Numbered from the stretch's first letter, positions 36,265-45,585 are shown. The stretch is DNA of 64,000 bases from Cellulomonas chengniuliangii (GCF_024508335.1 NZ_CP101988.1:2356001-2420000); one strand, 5' to 3'. The notes: generated by a model not told the origin, from the letters alone. A program made the numbers and translations.

Positions 36265-37947
36265 GTGACGACCGAACCCATCGACGCGACCGCGACGACG
36301 GCCTGGACCGACCTCACCGCGCAGCGTGACGCGCTCCGCCCCGACCTGCGCGCCTGGTTTGCCGCCGACCCGCAGCGCACCGAGCGCCTCACCCGCACGG
36401 TCGGCGACCTGCACGTCGACCTGTCGAAGAACCTGGTCACCGACGAGACGCTCGCGACGCTGGTGCGGCTCGCCGACGAGGTGCGCCTCGGCTCGCACAT
36501 CGAGGCGATGTTCTCCGGCCAGCACATCAACTCCACCGAGGACCGCGCGGTCCTGCACACCGCGCTGCGCCGGCCCGCCTCGGCCAGCCCCGCTCTCGTG
36601 GTCGACGGCCAGCAGGTCGACAGCGACGTGCAGGCCGAGCTCGAGAAGGTCTTCGCGTTCGCCGACAAGGTGCGCTCCGGCGCCTGGACCGGCGTCACCG
36701 GCGCCCGGGTGGCGACGGTCGTGAACATCGGCATCGGCGGCTCGGACCTGGGCCCCGTGATGGCCTACGAGGCGCTCGCCCCGTACGTCCAGGACGGCCT
36801 GGAGCTGCGGTTCGTCTCCAACATCGACCCCACCGACATCGCGGAGACGGTGCAGGGCCTGGACCCGACCACCACGCTGTTCATCGTCGCGTCCAAGACG
36901 TTCGGCACCATCGAGACGCTCACCAACGCCCGCCTCGCGCGCGAGTGGCTCTGGGAGCAGCTCATCGCCGCCGGCGCCATCGAGGACACCGAGGAGGCGC
37001 GCTCGCAGGCTGTCGCCCGCCACTTCGTCGCCGTCTCGACGGCCCTGGACAAGGTCGCCGCCTTCGGCATCGACCCCGCCAACGCGTTCGGCTTCTGGGA
37101 CTGGGTCGGCGGCCGCTACTCGGTGGACTCCGCGATCGGCACGTCGCTCGCGATCGCGATCGGCCCTGACGGCTTCCGCGACTTCCTCGCCGGGTTCCAC
37201 GCCGTCGACGAGCACTTCCGCACCACGCCGTTCGCGCAGAACGTGCCCGTGCTGATGGGGCTGCTCAACGTCTGGTACGTGAACTTCCTCGACGCGGCGA
37301 CGCACGCCGTGCTGCCCTACGCCCAGCACCTGCACCGCTTCCCGGCGTACCTGCAGCAGCTGACCATGGAGTCGAACGGCAAGTCGGTGCGCTGGGACGG
37401 CTCCCCCGTCACCACGCAGACCGGCGAGGTGTTCTGGGGCGAGCCCGGCACCAACGGGCAGCACGCCTTCTACCAGCTCATCCACCAGGGCACGCGCCTC
37501 GTCCCGGCCGACTTCATCGCCGTGGCGAACCCGGCCCACCCGCTCAAGGACGGCGACACCGACGTCCACGAGCTGCTGCTCGCGAACTTCTTCGCCCAGA
37601 CCAAGGCCCTCGCGTTCGGCAAGACCGCCGACGAGGTCCGCGCGGAGGGCACCGCCGAGCACATCGTGCCGGCCCGCGTCTTCACCGGCAGCCGGCCCAC
37701 CACCTCGATCCTGGCCCCGGCGCTCACCCCGTCGGTGCTGGGCCAGCTGATCGCGCTGTACGAGCACATCACCTTCGTGCAGGGCGTGGTGTGGGGCATC
37801 AACAGCTTCGACCAGTGGGGCGTCGAGCTCGGCAAGAAGCTCGCGCTCGAGATCGCCCCGGCCGTCTCGGGCGACAGCGAGGCGCTGGCCGCGCAGGACC
37901 AGTCCACCCGGAGCCTCATCGAGTACTACCGCGCCCACCGCGGCTGA
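36265..37947 (+). CDS. pgi: Glucose-6-phosphate isomerase
   Basis: This 560-residue enzyme interconverts glucose-6-phosphate and fructose-6-phosphate. Conserved signature regions are present: [51 protein letters not shown], the catalytic [18 protein letters not shown] (Glu and His) and the closing [16 protein letters not shown] (Lys). The start is GTG 36265 after GAGAGGG. It is the sugar-isomerase type normal for Gram-positive and proteobacterial Pgi (about 550 residues). It is convergent with the HtrA-like gene, which it meets at a 19-bp stem terminator. Confidence 0.97.
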   Translation: MTTEPIDATATTAWTDLTAQRDALRPDLRAWFAADPQRTERLTRTVGDLHVDLSKNLVTDETLATLVRLADEVRLGSHIEAMFSGQHINSTEDRAVLHTALRRPASASPALVVDGQQVDSDVQAELEKVFAFADKVRSGAWTGVTGARVATVVNIGIGGSDLGPVMAYEALAPYVQDGLELRFVSNIDPTDIAETVQGLDPTTTLFIVASKTFGTIETLTNARLAREWLWEQLIAAGAIEDTEEARSQAVARHFVAVSTALDKVAAFGIDPANAFGFWDWVGGRYSVDSAIGTSLAIAIGPDGFRDFLAGFHAVDEHFRTTPFAQNVPVLMGLLNVWYVNFLDAATHAVLPYAQHLHRFPAYLQQLTMESNGKSVRWDGSPVTTQTGEVFWGEPGTNGQHAFYQLIHQGTRLVPADFIAVANPAHPLKDGDTDVHELLLANFFAQTKALAFGKTADEVRAEGTAEHIVPARVFTGSRPTTSILAPALTPSVLGQLIALYEHITFVQGVVWGINSFDQWGVELGKKLALEIAPAVSGDSEALAAQDQSTRSLIEYYRAHRG

Positions 37948-37955
37948 TCCCCGAC

Positions 37956-38000
37956 CGCTCGTCGAGGGCCCGGCTCACCCGGCCGGGCCCTCGACGAGCG
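37956..38000. terminator. Bidirectional terminator encoded partly within the HtrA-like CDS
   Basis: A perfect 19-bp stem (37956-37974 with 37982-38000) with a 7-nt loop lies between pgi and the protease gene. The right arm encodes the last residues of the protease (VEGPAG) and the protease stop codon is in the loop. Confidence 0.9.
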
Positions 38001-39135
38001 TGACGTCCGCGGTGCGCTGCACGCCGCGGCTGGTCCACTCGATGGTCACCGTGTCGCCGGGCTCCAGCTCGGCGAGCCGCGCCGTCAGGTCGGCCGGCGA
38101 GGTCACCTCCGTGCCGTCGAGCGAGGTGACGACGTCGCCGGCGACCAGGCCCGCCTCATCGGCGGGGGTCCCCGAGATCACCCCTGCCACCGGCGCGCCG
38201 ACGGACTCCGACCTGCGCCGCAGCAGGTCGTCGCCCCGCCCGCCGTCCTCCTCGAGGCCGCCGGGCCGGTCAGCCCCGTCTGCCATGACCAGCTGCACCC
38301 CGAGGAACGCGGGATAGCCGATCGACACGGTCTCGGACTCCTCCCCGCTGAGGATCTGCGCGGCGATGTCGAGCACCGTCGCGGCCGGGATCGCGTACCC
38401 GCGGATGTCCTCCCTGCCCGTCGACGCCGCGGTGGTCATGCCCACCACCTCGCCGTCCGCGTCGAGGATCGCCCCGCCCGAGTCGCCCGAGACGACATCC
38501 GCGTCGACCTCGATGAGCCCGCCGAGCTCCCGCCCGGTGGTGCTGCCCTCGGTCCGCGTGGTGATGCTCCGGTCCAGCGACGTCACCATCCCGGGGGTGG
38601 CCATGAGCTCGCTGGCGCCCTGCGCGTTGCCCACCACCGTGACCTCGTCGCCCACGTCGAGGTCCTCGTCCTTGTCGACGGTCGCGATGGCCAGGTTGGC
38701 CGCGTCGTCGAGCTGCAGCACCGCGACGTCGTTCGCGGAGTCGGACCCGACCACCGTCGCGGCGTAGGTCTCCGGCGGCGTCCCGACGGTGACGCTCACC
38801 TCGGTCGACCCGGCGATGACGTGGGTGTTGGTGAGGACCACCCCGTCGGAGGTGAGCACGATGCCGGTCCCGGCGGCCTCGGCCCTCTGGTAGCCGAGCT
38901 CCGTGTTGAGGATCGCGAGCCCGGCGCGCTCGTCAACGCCGGCGACGCGGGGCTCGAGGGTGATCGTCTCCACCGGGGCCGGGCCCTCGGCTCTCGACGG
39001 GTCGGGGCCTGACGCCAGCGCCGACCCGCCGGCGAGCACCGCGATCGCCAGCGCGGCGCCGACGCCTCCGGCGGCCGCCCGCCGCCCTGGCCGGCGATAC
39101 CGCCGCGCGGGCTCGCCCCAGAAGTCCTCGTCCAT
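37975..39135 (-). CDS. Membrane-anchored trypsin-like serine protease with PDZ domain (HtrA/DegP-like)
   Basis: This 386-residue protein has an N-terminal cytoplasmic Arg-rich tail, one membrane anchor (about 22-42), then a chymotrypsin-fold domain with catalytic H105 (LTNTHVIAG), D136 (SANDVAVLQL) and S219 (VSGDSGGAIL). A C-terminal PDZ domain (about 300-380) includes SGTPADEAGLVAGDVVTSLDG. The catalytic domain faces outside and would degrade or process misfolded extracytoplasmic proteins. ATG 39135 is chosen; a GTG one codon earlier is also possible. Its 3' end is inside the terminator shared with pgi. Confidence 0.93.
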   Translation of the reverse strand: MDEDFWGEPARRYRRPGRRAAAGGVGAALAIAVLAGGSALASGPDPSRAEGPAPVETITLEPRVAGVDERAGLAILNTELGYQRAEAAGTGIVLTSDGVVLTNTHVIAGSTEVSVTVGTPPETYAATVVGSDSANDVAVLQLDDAANLAIATVDKDEDLDVGDEVTVVGNAQGASELMATPGMVTSLDRSITTRTEGSTTGRELGGLIEVDADVVSGDSGGAILDADGEVVGMTTAASTGREDIRGYAIPAATVLDIAAQILSGEESETVSIGYPAFLGVQLVMADGADRPGGLEEDGGRGDDLLRRRSESVGAPVAGVISGTPADEAGLVAGDVVTSLDGTEVTSPADLTARLAELEPGDTVTIEWTSRGVQRTADVTLVEGPAG

Positions 39136-39255
39136 CACGCACCCCCCGCCCGCGTCGTTCCGACGCGGCCCCTGTCTCCAGGAGAACCCACGCGCGCCGA
39201 TGCGGCCTGCGCTACGGAGGCCCGATCAGCCCGTCGCAGGTGGGAGGGCCGGAGG

Positions 39256-40497
39256 TCAGCGGGAGAACCGCTCCGAGCGCTCGACCACCCGGCCGGCGTG
39301 CGCCTGCTCGTCCCACCGGTAGACCGTCACGCCGTCGATGAGGACGTGCTCTGCGCGGCTGGTGAGGTCCAGCGGGTCGCCCGACCAGATCACCACGTCG
39401 CCGTCGAGCCCGGGGGCCAGCGCGCCCACGCGGCCCTCGAGCCCGAAGAACGAGGCGGGATTCACCGTCAGCGCCTCGAGGGCAGTCTGCCGCGGCAGGC
39501 CCTCCTTGACGGCTAGCGCGGCCTGGTGCACCAAGAAGTTGATGGGCACGACGGGATGGTCGGTGGTGATGGCCACGCGCACGCCGGCCGCGGCGATCGT
39601 CGCCAGGTTCACGATGGCTCGGTCCCTCAGCTCGACCTTCGACCGGCTGGTGAGCATCGGCCCGAAGATCACCGGCACGTCCCGCTCCGCGAGCACGTCC
39701 GCGATCTTGTGGGCCTCGGTGCCGTGGTTGACCACGAGGCGGTACCCGAACTCGTCGGCGAGCCGCAGGGCGGTCGCGATGTCGTCGTGGCGGTGCGTGT
39801 GCTGGTCCCACACGAGCTCGCCGTCGAGCACGCGCGCGAGCACCTCCAGCCCGAGGTCGACGGAGAACGGCTCGTCCTTCGCCGCGGCGGCGGCCCGTGC
39901 CGCCCGGTAGTCCTGCGCTCGGGTGAACGCCTCACGGATGACCAGCGCCACGCCGAGCCGCGTCGAGGGCAGCTGCTTCTTCTCCCCGTACACCCGCTTC
40001 GGGTTCTCGCCGAGGGCCGACTTCACGCTCACCGAGTCGCTGATCACCTGCTCGTCGACCGTGCGCCCGCCCCACGCCTTGATCGCGACGCTCTGGCCCC
40101 CGATGGGGTTGCCGGAGCCGGGCTTGACGACGATCGAGGTCACTCCGCCCGACAGCGCGTCGCGGAAGCCCTCGTCGTCGATGTCGATCGCGTCGATGGC
40201 GCGGACCGCCGCCATGTTGGGCCCGGTCATCTCGTTGACGTCGTTGCCCTCGATCCCGACCCCCTCCTCGGAGATCCCGACGTGGCCGTGCCCCTCGACG
40301 AACCCGGGCAGCACCCACCGGCCCGTGGCGTCGATGACCTCCGCGCCGGCTGGGACGGTGACGTCGGCGCCGACGGCGACGATCCGCCCATCCTCGATGA
40401 GGACGACGCCGCCCTCGATGGCGGGGCCCGACACGGGGACGACATGGCCCCCGGTCACGGCGATCACGGACGTGGGCGACGGCGTGCCTGTGCTCAT
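39256..40497 (-). CDS. Amidohydrolase (imidazolonepropionase-like)
   Basis: This 413-residue protein has the metal-dependent hydrolase layout. A composite N-terminal beta domain (GGHVVPVSGPAIEGGVVLIEDGRIVAVG) leads into WVLPGFVEGHGHVGI (HxH metal site). Further His ligands lie in LVWDQHTHRHDD and LVVNHGTEAHK, an Asp in VRVAITTDHPVVP, and the closing PGLDGDVVIWSGDPLD is typical of enzymes such as prolidase-like or imidazolonepropionase-related amidohydrolases. Substrate unknown; nothing in the neighbourhood reveals a pathway. Start ATG 40497. Confidence 0.9.
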   Translation of the reverse strand: MSTGTPSPTSVIAVTGGHVVPVSGPAIEGGVVLIEDGRIVAVGADVTVPAGAEVIDATGRWVLPGFVEGHGHVGISEEGVGIEGNDVNEMTGPNMAAVRAIDAIDIDDEGFRDALSGGVTSIVVKPGSGNPIGGQSVAIKAWGGRTVDEQVISDSVSVKSALGENPKRVYGEKKQLPSTRLGVALVIREAFTRAQDYRAARAAAAAKDEPFSVDLGLEVLARVLDGELVWDQHTHRHDDIATALRLADEFGYRLVVNHGTEAHKIADVLAERDVPVIFGPMLTSRSKVELRDRAIVNLATIAAAGVRVAITTDHPVVPINFLVHQAALAVKEGLPRQTALEALTVNPASFFGLEGRVGALAPGLDGDVVIWSGDPLDLTSRAEHVLIDGVTVYRWDEQAHAGRVVERSERFSR

Positions 40498-40697
40498 CCG
40501 CCCACGGTACGACCCTGCCGCCAGCCGTGGCCGTGCCCTGCCGCGGCGCGTCCCACGTCACACGCGTGGCGGTGACGGGCCCTCAGACGGCAGGCGTACT
40601 CTTCGGGCACGGGTCCCTTCGAATGTCGGCGGTCAGTCGTCGGCGGGCCTCCGCGCTCCACAACGACACCCGGGCAGCGCCCGGAGTCTGGTGAGAC

Positions 40698-41195
40698 ATG
40701 AGCATCAGCTCGCTGGCACGTCCCCGTCCCCACCACCGTGTGACCGCCGCATCGCCGCGCGTCCACCCCGAATCCTGGTTCGGGGCGGTGCAGCCTGTCC
40801 CCGAGGCCGTGGTCCGGCTGGAGATCGCCCCCGAGGCCACCGAGGGTCCCGTCCAAGGGGCGTGGTGGCCGTGGAGCCGAGACCTCGCCGTACAGGCGCC
40901 CGCCCTGCTGTCAGCGGTCGGGTCGGCGTGCGGGACGAGCGTGGTCCACCTGGTGTACGACCGCCTCAGCTGGGACCCGGTGCCGCACCGCCTGCCGCTG
41001 GGCGACCGGTACGTGAAGACCGGATGGTTCGACCTGGCCGACCCGCACCAGGTGTCGCTGCACCTGTACGGCGGGCGCCGGCTGGTGCTGCTCGTGGTCC
41101 CGCCCGAGGCCGGCCGACGGACGGCCCTGCGCGCGATGCACCAGGCCGCGGACCGTCACAACCGGCTCACACCGGGGCAGATCCTGCCCCGTTGA
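40698..41195 (+). CDS. DUF5994 family protein
   Basis: The 165-residue protein contains the blocks of actinobacterial DUF5994: VRLEIAPEATEGPVQGAWWPWSRDL, a helix ALLSAVGSACG, VVHLVYDRLSWDPVPHRL, VKTGWFDLADPHQVSLH and RRLVLLVVPPEAG. The family is widespread in actinobacteria and uncharacterised. Start ATG 40698. A small hairpin terminator follows at 41205. Confidence 0.78.
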   Translation: MSISSLARPRPHHRVTAASPRVHPESWFGAVQPVPEAVVRLEIAPEATEGPVQGAWWPWSRDLAVQAPALLSAVGSACGTSVVHLVYDRLSWDPVPHRLPLGDRYVKTGWFDLADPHQVSLHLYGGRRLVLLVVPPEAGRRTALRAMHQAADRHNRLTPGQILPR

Positions 41196-41204
41196 GAGCA
41201 GACT

Positions 41205-41223
41205 CTGGCCTTCCCGGCCAGAA
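41205..41223 (+). terminator. Terminator of the DUF5994 gene
   Basis: A 7-bp hairpin TCTGGCC-ttccc-GGCCAGA starts 9 nt after the stop codon. Confidence 0.55.
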
Positions 41224-41381
41224 GCGTGTACAGTCATGAAGGATTTGCAGTGCTTGGATGTCATTCATCGCACCAGCTTGCTGGTGCGCGCGTTCCCGCA
41301 AGGGGCGGACGACGAACACCGTAATCACCTGGTCCCGTTAATTCTGCGGGGTCGTCCGTATTACCTCTTGAGGAGAACAAC
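41224..41381 (+). promoter_or_regulatory. Structured leader of the cold-shock gene
   Basis: The 158-nt region is clearly less GC-rich than the genes. It holds a perfect hairpin GCACCAGC-tt-GCTGGTGC (41271-41288), a long-range complement CGGACGAC (41307-41314) with GTCGTCCG (41351-41358), and a short palindrome CCTCTTGAGG (41364-41373) covering the GAGGAG ribosome site. Long foldable leaders that expose the ribosome site at low temperature are known in cspA-type mRNAs; this one fits that pattern. The transcription start is not determined. Confidence 0.55.
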
Positions 41382-41585
41382 ATGGCTACTGGCACCGTGA
41401 AGTGGTTCAACGCCGAAAAGGGCTTCGGCTTCATTGCTCCCGACGACGGCGGCGCCGACGTCTTCGCGCACTACTCGGCCATCGCGAGCAGCGGCTACCG
41501 CTCGCTCGACGAGAACCAGAAGGTGCAGTTCGACGTCACGCAGGGCCCCAAGGGCCCGCAGGCCGAGAACATCACGCCGCTCTGA
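41382..41585 (+). CDS. Cold-shock domain protein (CspA family)
   Basis: This 67-residue protein is a single S1-like cold-shock domain. RNP1 (KGFGFIAP) and RNP2 (DVFAHYSAI) are intact, in the usual frame [20 protein letters not shown] and ending [16 protein letters not shown]. It acts as an RNA chaperone and antiterminator. The ATG follows TTGAGGAGAACAAC, a strong ribosome site. It has a long structured leader and a 17-bp terminator, so it is a monocistronic, probably highly expressed transcript. Confidence 0.97.
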   Translation: MATGTVKWFNAEKGFGFIAPDDGGADVFAHYSAIASSGYRSLDENQKVQFDVTQGPKGPQAENITPL

Positions 41586-41603
41586 TCGAGCGCGCCTGAC
41601 TCA

Positions 41604-41641
41604 CAAGAACGCCCCGGCCGGGAACGGCCGGGGCGTTCTTG
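41604..41641. terminator. Terminator of the cold-shock gene
   Basis: A perfect 17-bp stem (41604-41620 with 41625-41641) and GGAA tetraloop is followed by a T-containing flank. It also serves the convergent gene ending at 41646. Confidence 0.9.
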
Positions 41642-41645
41642 CGTC

Positions 41646-42167
41646 TCATAGCCGGATCAGACGAGCCCGCCCCTCTCGGAGGACGGCGGCCTCGATCGTC
41701 ACCTCGACGACCTCGGCGCCGCTGCGGACGCTCACCACGAGGTCGTCGTCCGCGGACGCGGGCGCGAGCCGCATCATCCACCAGGACCTCGTCGGGCCCC
41801 TCGACTCGCCCCGCACAGAATGCGGCTCATGCACGGAGGCCGCCCAGCCCGCCTCCGGCTGACGGGCCATCACATCCACGACGTGCCGAGCCGACGCCGC
41901 CCCGGGCGCCGCCGACACCTCGACGCCCTCCGTGAGGACCGTCGACCCTGGCGGCGCCAGCGCGGTGAGCAGGTACTCGACCTGCGCGTCCCAGACCCAC
42001 ACCGGGCCGACCACGTATGCCCTCCCGTCGAGCCAGCCGGCCAGCCGCACCCACGCCACGCAGCCCGGCGCCGTTGCCTCCACCGTCACGTCGCTGCGCG
42101 TCCCCCTGTGCGCCCCGGCGCGCCCCCTCGCCTGAGCTCCCACCGGCGCCGACTCGTCATGGCTCAC
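41646..42167 (-). CDS. Hypothetical protein
   Basis: A 173-residue frame starts at GTG 42167 with GGAG 6 nt ahead. After a short Arg/Ala-rich lead it has alternating strand-like segments (SDVTVEATAPGCVAWVRLAGWLDGRAYVVGPVWVWDAQVEYLL, then ARHVVDVMARQ, SWWMMRLAPA, DDLVVSVRSGAEVVEVTIEAAVLREGR), suggesting a beta-rich fold. No domain or catalytic motif is recognised. It is convergent with the cold-shock gene and divergent from the S4 gene. Confidence 0.62.
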   Translation of the reverse strand: MSHDESAPVGAQARGRAGAHRGTRSDVTVEATAPGCVAWVRLAGWLDGRAYVVGPVWVWDAQVEYLLTALAPPGSTVLTEGVEVSAAPGAASARHVVDVMARQPEAGWAASVHEPHSVRGESRGPTRSWWMMRLAPASADDDLVVSVRSGAEVVEVTIEAAVLREGRARLIRL

Positions 42168-42293
42168 TGGCACTCCGCTCCCCCGCGCGACCCGCTCCCG
42201 CCGATCCTCCACGGAACACCGCGGCGGCCCCGGCGGCAACCGGTCACGCTCTGGTTGGACGACGCGCCCGTCCACGACGCCTAAGGTCGAGGC

Positions 42294-42674
42294 ATGAGCG
42301 ATGCCCCGGGAGCGGAGTCCACCCGCCTCGACCGCTGGCTGTGGTGCGCGAGGCTCTTCCGCACGCGCGCCCTCGCGGCGGCCGCCTGCCGATCGGGCCA
42401 CGTGCGGATCAACGGCACGCACGCGAAGGCCGCCTCGACGGTCCGCGTCGGTGACGAGATCCGCGTGCGGGGCGACGGCAGGGAGCGGATCGTGGTGGTG
42501 GCCCAGGTGATCGTCAAGCGGGTGGGCGCCGGTCCGGCGGCCGAGTGCTACGTGGACCACACCCCGCCTCCTCCTGCGCCGGAGGAGACGCCCGGCGTGC
42601 CGATCCGCGACCGTGGCGCCGGCCGACCGACGAAGCGCGAGCGCCGGCTGCTCGAGCAGCTACGCGGCCGGTAG
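42294..42674 (+). CDS. S4-domain RNA-binding protein (Hsp15/HslR-like)
   Basis: This 126-residue protein starts with an S4 RNA-binding fold: [50 protein letters not shown]. This is the HslR/Hsp15 arrangement, which in E. coli binds free 50S subunits carrying stalled nascent chains. The proline-rich middle and basic C-terminus [16 protein letters not shown] also match. Start ATG 42294. Its terminus lies 82 nt before luxS. Confidence 0.9.
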   Translation: MSDAPGAESTRLDRWLWCARLFRTRALAAAACRSGHVRINGTHAKAASTVRVGDEIRVRGDGRERIVVVAQVIVKRVGAGPAAECYVDHTPPPPAPEETPGVPIRDRGAGRPTKRERRLLEQLRGR

Positions 42675-42756
42675 CGGCGCACATCACATCGATCTCGTGG
42701 CCGGATGGCGGAGAATGAACGCTGACCGGTTCCGCCCGACGAGCAGAAGGCACCCC

Positions 42757-43224
42757 GTGAACCAGCCCCGCATGAACGTCGAGTCCTTCAACCTCGACCA
42801 CCGCACCGTCGCCGCGCCCTACGTGCGGCTCGCCGACACGAAGGTCCTCCCCGGCGGGGACGTCATCACCAAGTACGACGTGCGGTTCTGCCAGCCCAAT
42901 GTCGACCACCTCGAGATGCCGTCGCTGCACTCGCTCGAGCACCTCATGGCGGAGCACTCGCGCAACCACTCCGACAGGGTCATCGACATCTCCCCGATGG
43001 GCTGCCAGACGGGGTTCTACGTGATCCTGCAGGGCGAGTGGGAGTACGACGCCGTGCTCGACCTGGTCCAGGCCACGCTCGAGGACGTGCTCGAGGCGAC
43101 CGAGGTGCCCGCCGCCAACGTGGTCCAGTGCGGCTGGGCGGCCAGCCACACGCTCTCGGGGGCGCAGGCTGTGGCCCGGGACTTCCTGGCCAAGCGCGGC
43201 GAGTGGGCCCAGGTGAGCGCATGA
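42757..43224 (+). CDS. luxS: S-ribosylhomocysteine lyase (LuxS)
   Basis: This 155-residue enzyme cleaves S-ribosylhomocysteine to homocysteine and DPD, the precursor of autoinducer-2. Zinc ligands H58 and H62 (HSLEHLM) and C124 (VQCGW) are present, with the base E61 and the second catalytic Cys C83 (MGCQTGFY). Start GTG 42757. Its TGA overlaps the ATG of the nucleosidase gene (ATGA), so the two steps of S-adenosylhomocysteine recycling are cotranslated. Confidence 0.97.
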   Translation: MNQPRMNVESFNLDHRTVAAPYVRLADTKVLPGGDVITKYDVRFCQPNVDHLEMPSLHSLEHLMAEHSRNHSDRVIDISPMGCQTGFYVILQGEWEYDAVLDLVQATLEDVLEATEVPAANVVQCGWAASHTLSGAQAVARDFLAKRGEWAQVSA

Positions 43225-43928
43225 TCGCGATCGACGCCATCATCGTGACCGCGATGGCGGACGAGTCGGAGCCGTTCGTCGACCGCGCCGACTTCGTGGG
43301 GCAGCCCACGCAGGTGGGCCATGCGGTCCACCGGGCGCTCTCGTTCGACGGGCGCGGCGTGCTGCTCGTGCAGTGCGGCATCGGGCTGGTCAACGCCGCG
43401 ACCGCCGCGGCCGTGGCCCTCAACGGGACCAAGGCCCGCGTCCTGATCAGCGCCGGTAGCGCCGGCGGCATCGGCCCGACGGTGCGGGTCGGCGACGTGG
43501 TGGCCGGCTCGGAGTACGTCTACTCCGGGGCGGACGCGCGGGCCTTCGGCTACTCCCTCGGCCAGGTGCCGGGCATGCCGGCCGTGTACCAGGGCGACGA
43601 GGCGCTGCTCAAGACGGCCGCCAACGCCGACGTCGCGGATCTGCGCGTGCTGACGGGCGCCATGATCTCCAGCGACGCCTTCATCGACGCCTCCATGGTG
43701 GACGGCGTGCGGGCCTCGTTCCCCGATGCGCTGTCCACCGACATGGAGTCGGCCGCCCTGGCGCAGACCGCCCACCTGTACGGCGTGCCGTTCCTCGCCG
43801 TGCGCGGCATCTCCGACCTGTGCGGCCCGGCTGCGGACTCCGACTTCCTGCAGCACGTGGACGACGCCGCGGAGCGCTCCGCCCGCGTGGTGATCAGCTC
43901 CCTCTCGGAGATCACCTCGCGCTACTGA
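43221..43928 (+). CDS. mtnN: 5'-methylthioadenosine/S-adenosylhomocysteine nucleosidase
   Basis: This 235-residue enzyme removes adenine from methylthioadenosine and S-adenosylhomocysteine, supplying the LuxS substrate. Recognisable segments are [13 protein letters not shown] (catalytic Glu), [66 protein letters not shown] (substrate and catalytic Asp). The ATG overlaps the luxS stop. A hairpin terminator follows at 43980. Confidence 0.95.
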   Translation: MIAIDAIIVTAMADESEPFVDRADFVGQPTQVGHAVHRALSFDGRGVLLVQCGIGLVNAATAAAVALNGTKARVLISAGSAGGIGPTVRVGDVVAGSEYVYSGADARAFGYSLGQVPGMPAVYQGDEALLKTAANADVADLRVLTGAMISSDAFIDASMVDGVRASFPDALSTDMESAALAQTAHLYGVPFLAVRGISDLCGPAADSDFLQHVDDAAERSARVVISSLSEITSRY

Positions 43929-43979
43929 CACCCGCGGCCCGCGCGCTGCGGCGCCACCGGCCCGCGCGATGTGAGGGGC

Positions 43980-44015
43980 GTCCGGATCTGGCTGACGGGC
44001 CGGTCAGATCCGGAC
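43980..44015. terminator. Terminator between mtnN and the convergent PhzF gene
   Basis: An 11-bp stem (43980-43990 with 44005-44015) has a loop that includes part of the PhzF stop codon; the right arm encodes its last residues. Confidence 0.7.
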
Positions 44016-44849
44016 GACGCCCTCGACCCGGCTCTCGCAGTCTCCCCCGACCCAGACGTCCCGGCCGTCGTGCTGCACGTGCACACGACCGTCGCGCTGC
44101 AGGGCGGTCCCCTGCCGCGCGACGTAGGACGGGGCCGCGAGCCCCTCGCCGATCAGCCACTGCCCGAGGCCGGCGTTGAGGCTGCCGGTGACGGGGTCCT
44201 CGGTCACCCCCATGTCCGGGATGAACGCGCGCACCTCGAAGTCGACGTCTGACCCCGCGGGGTGCGGCCCGATCACCCCGAACGGGGTCCCGCCCATCGC
44301 GGCTGAGTCCGCCCGCACGTCCAGCACGGTTTGCGCGGAGTCGAGCAGGAGGCCTGCCCACCCGGGGCCGTTGTCGAGCCACTGGTGGCCCCGGACCTGC
44401 TCGGGGCGCACGGCGAGGCTGGCCGTCGCCCGCTCGAGCGTCTCGTCGTCGAGCGGGCCAGTGCGGAGCAGTGGTGGCGCGGCGAACCAGAGCCGCGTCC
44501 CCGTTCGACGGATCCGCACCAGGCCGGCGCCGCACTCCTGGACCACCACGCCGTCCTGGCGGGGCATGCCACCGCCCGCCAGCCACGCGTGGCACGAGCC
44601 GAGGGTCGGGTGGCCCGCGAAGGGCAGCTCCCCGCCCGGTGTGAAGATTCGCAGCCGGTAGTCGGCGGCAGGGTCGGCGGCCGGCAGCACGAACGTCGTC
44701 TCCGACAGGTTGGTCCACCGGGCGAACGCGGCCATCTGGGCGTCGTCCAGCCCACGGCCGTCGAGCACGACGGCCACCGGGTTGCCGAGGAAGGGGCGGT
44801 CGGTGAAGACGTCCACCTGGGCGAAGGGGCGGCCAGCGGCGAGGGGCAT
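44004..44849 (-). CDS. PhzF-family isomerase-fold protein
   Basis: This 281-residue protein has the two-lobed diaminopimelate-epimerase-like fold of the PhzF family: PFAQVDVFTDRPFLGNPVAVVLDG (N-lobe), WTNLSETTFVLPA (family catalytic Glu), GELPFAGHPTLGSCHAWL and the C-lobe VTEDPVTGSLNAGLGQWL. Phenazine genes are absent, so a different small-molecule isomerase role is likely. Start ATG 44849. Its 3' end overlaps the mtnN terminator. Confidence 0.92.
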   Translation of the reverse strand: MPLAAGRPFAQVDVFTDRPFLGNPVAVVLDGRGLDDAQMAAFARWTNLSETTFVLPAADPAADYRLRIFTPGGELPFAGHPTLGSCHAWLAGGGMPRQDGVVVQECGAGLVRIRRTGTRLWFAAPPLLRTGPLDDETLERATASLAVRPEQVRGHQWLDNGPGWAGLLLDSAQTVLDVRADSAAMGGTPFGVIGPHPAGSDVDFEVRAFIPDMGVTEDPVTGSLNAGLGQWLIGEGLAAPSYVARQGTALQRDGRVHVQHDGRDVWVGGDCESRVEGVVRI

Positions 44850-44937
44850 GCCTCGCACGATGTCACACGGATCGCGGCGGCGGCGTGGCGAGGCCGGCGC
44901 CTGACCTGCTGGCGCACCCAAGGCGCGGACGACTCGG

Positions 44938-45585
44938 TCAGCCGTCGCGTGTCATCCGGATGTGGGCGACGGCGGGCGAGGTGACCAGCTCGGCGCGCGT
45001 GTACCTGTCGGCGACGTCCTCGATCCCCTCGAACAGCCGCGCGCCCGAGCCGAGCAGCACGGGCACGACGGCCACGTGGATCTCGTCCACCAGCCCCGCC
45101 CGGAGGTACTGCTGGATGGTCGAGGCTCCCCCGCCGAGCCGCACGTCGAGCCCGTCCGCCGCCTCGAACGCCTGCTCCAACGCCGACTCGATCCCGTCGC
45201 CGACGAAGTGGAAGGTGGTGCCGCCCTCCATGGCGAGGGGCTCGCGGGGGTGGTGCGTGAGCACGAACACGTGATGGTGGTACGGCGGCTCCTCTCCCCA
45301 CCACCCGTTCCAGGCCTCGTCCGTCCACGGGCCGCGCACCGGGCCGAACATGTTGCGGCCCATGATCGTGGCCCCGATGCCGTCGACCCCCTGCAGGAAG
45401 AAGTCGGCGTCGGCGCCGGTGCTGCCGCCCTCCTGGTCGATCATCGCGCGGCCGGGCCGGGTCGCGAACACCCACTCGTGCAGCTGCCCGCCGCCGACGC
45501 CCATGGGGTTCTGCTCGTCCTGGTCCGGCCCCGCGCCGTAGCCGTCGAGCGACATCGAGTAGTTGTGCACGCGCAGTCTCGGCAT
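44938..45585 (-). CDS. Dihydrofolate-reductase-fold / RibD C-terminal-domain protein
   Basis: The 215-residue protein belongs to the group annotated as dihydrofolate reductase family. It has the opening LRVHNYSMSLDGYGAGPDQ, then GATIMGRNMFGPVRGPW (NADPH contact), FVLTHHPREPLAMEGGTTFHFV, VRLGGGASTIQQYLRAGLVDEIHVAVVPVLLGSGARLF. It probably reduces a small molecule with NADPH. It does not resemble the housekeeping DHFR. Start ATG 45585. Confidence 0.88.
   Translation of the reverse strand: MPRLRVHNYSMSLDGYGAGPDQDEQNPMGVGGGQLHEWVFATRPGRAMIDQEGGSTGADADFFLQGVDGIGATIMGRNMFGPVRGPWTDEAWNGWWGEEPPYHHHVFVLTHHPREPLAMEGGTTFHFVGDGIESALEQAFEAADGLDVRLGGGASTIQQYLRAGLVDEIHVAVVPVLLGSGARLFEGIEDVADRYTRAELVTSPAVAHIRMTRDG

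Noticed and set aside
36169-37938. 589-codon minus-strand frame opposite pgi
   Set aside because: It is antisense to a certain pgi gene and rich in Val/Gly/Arg/His as typical of high-GC shadows.
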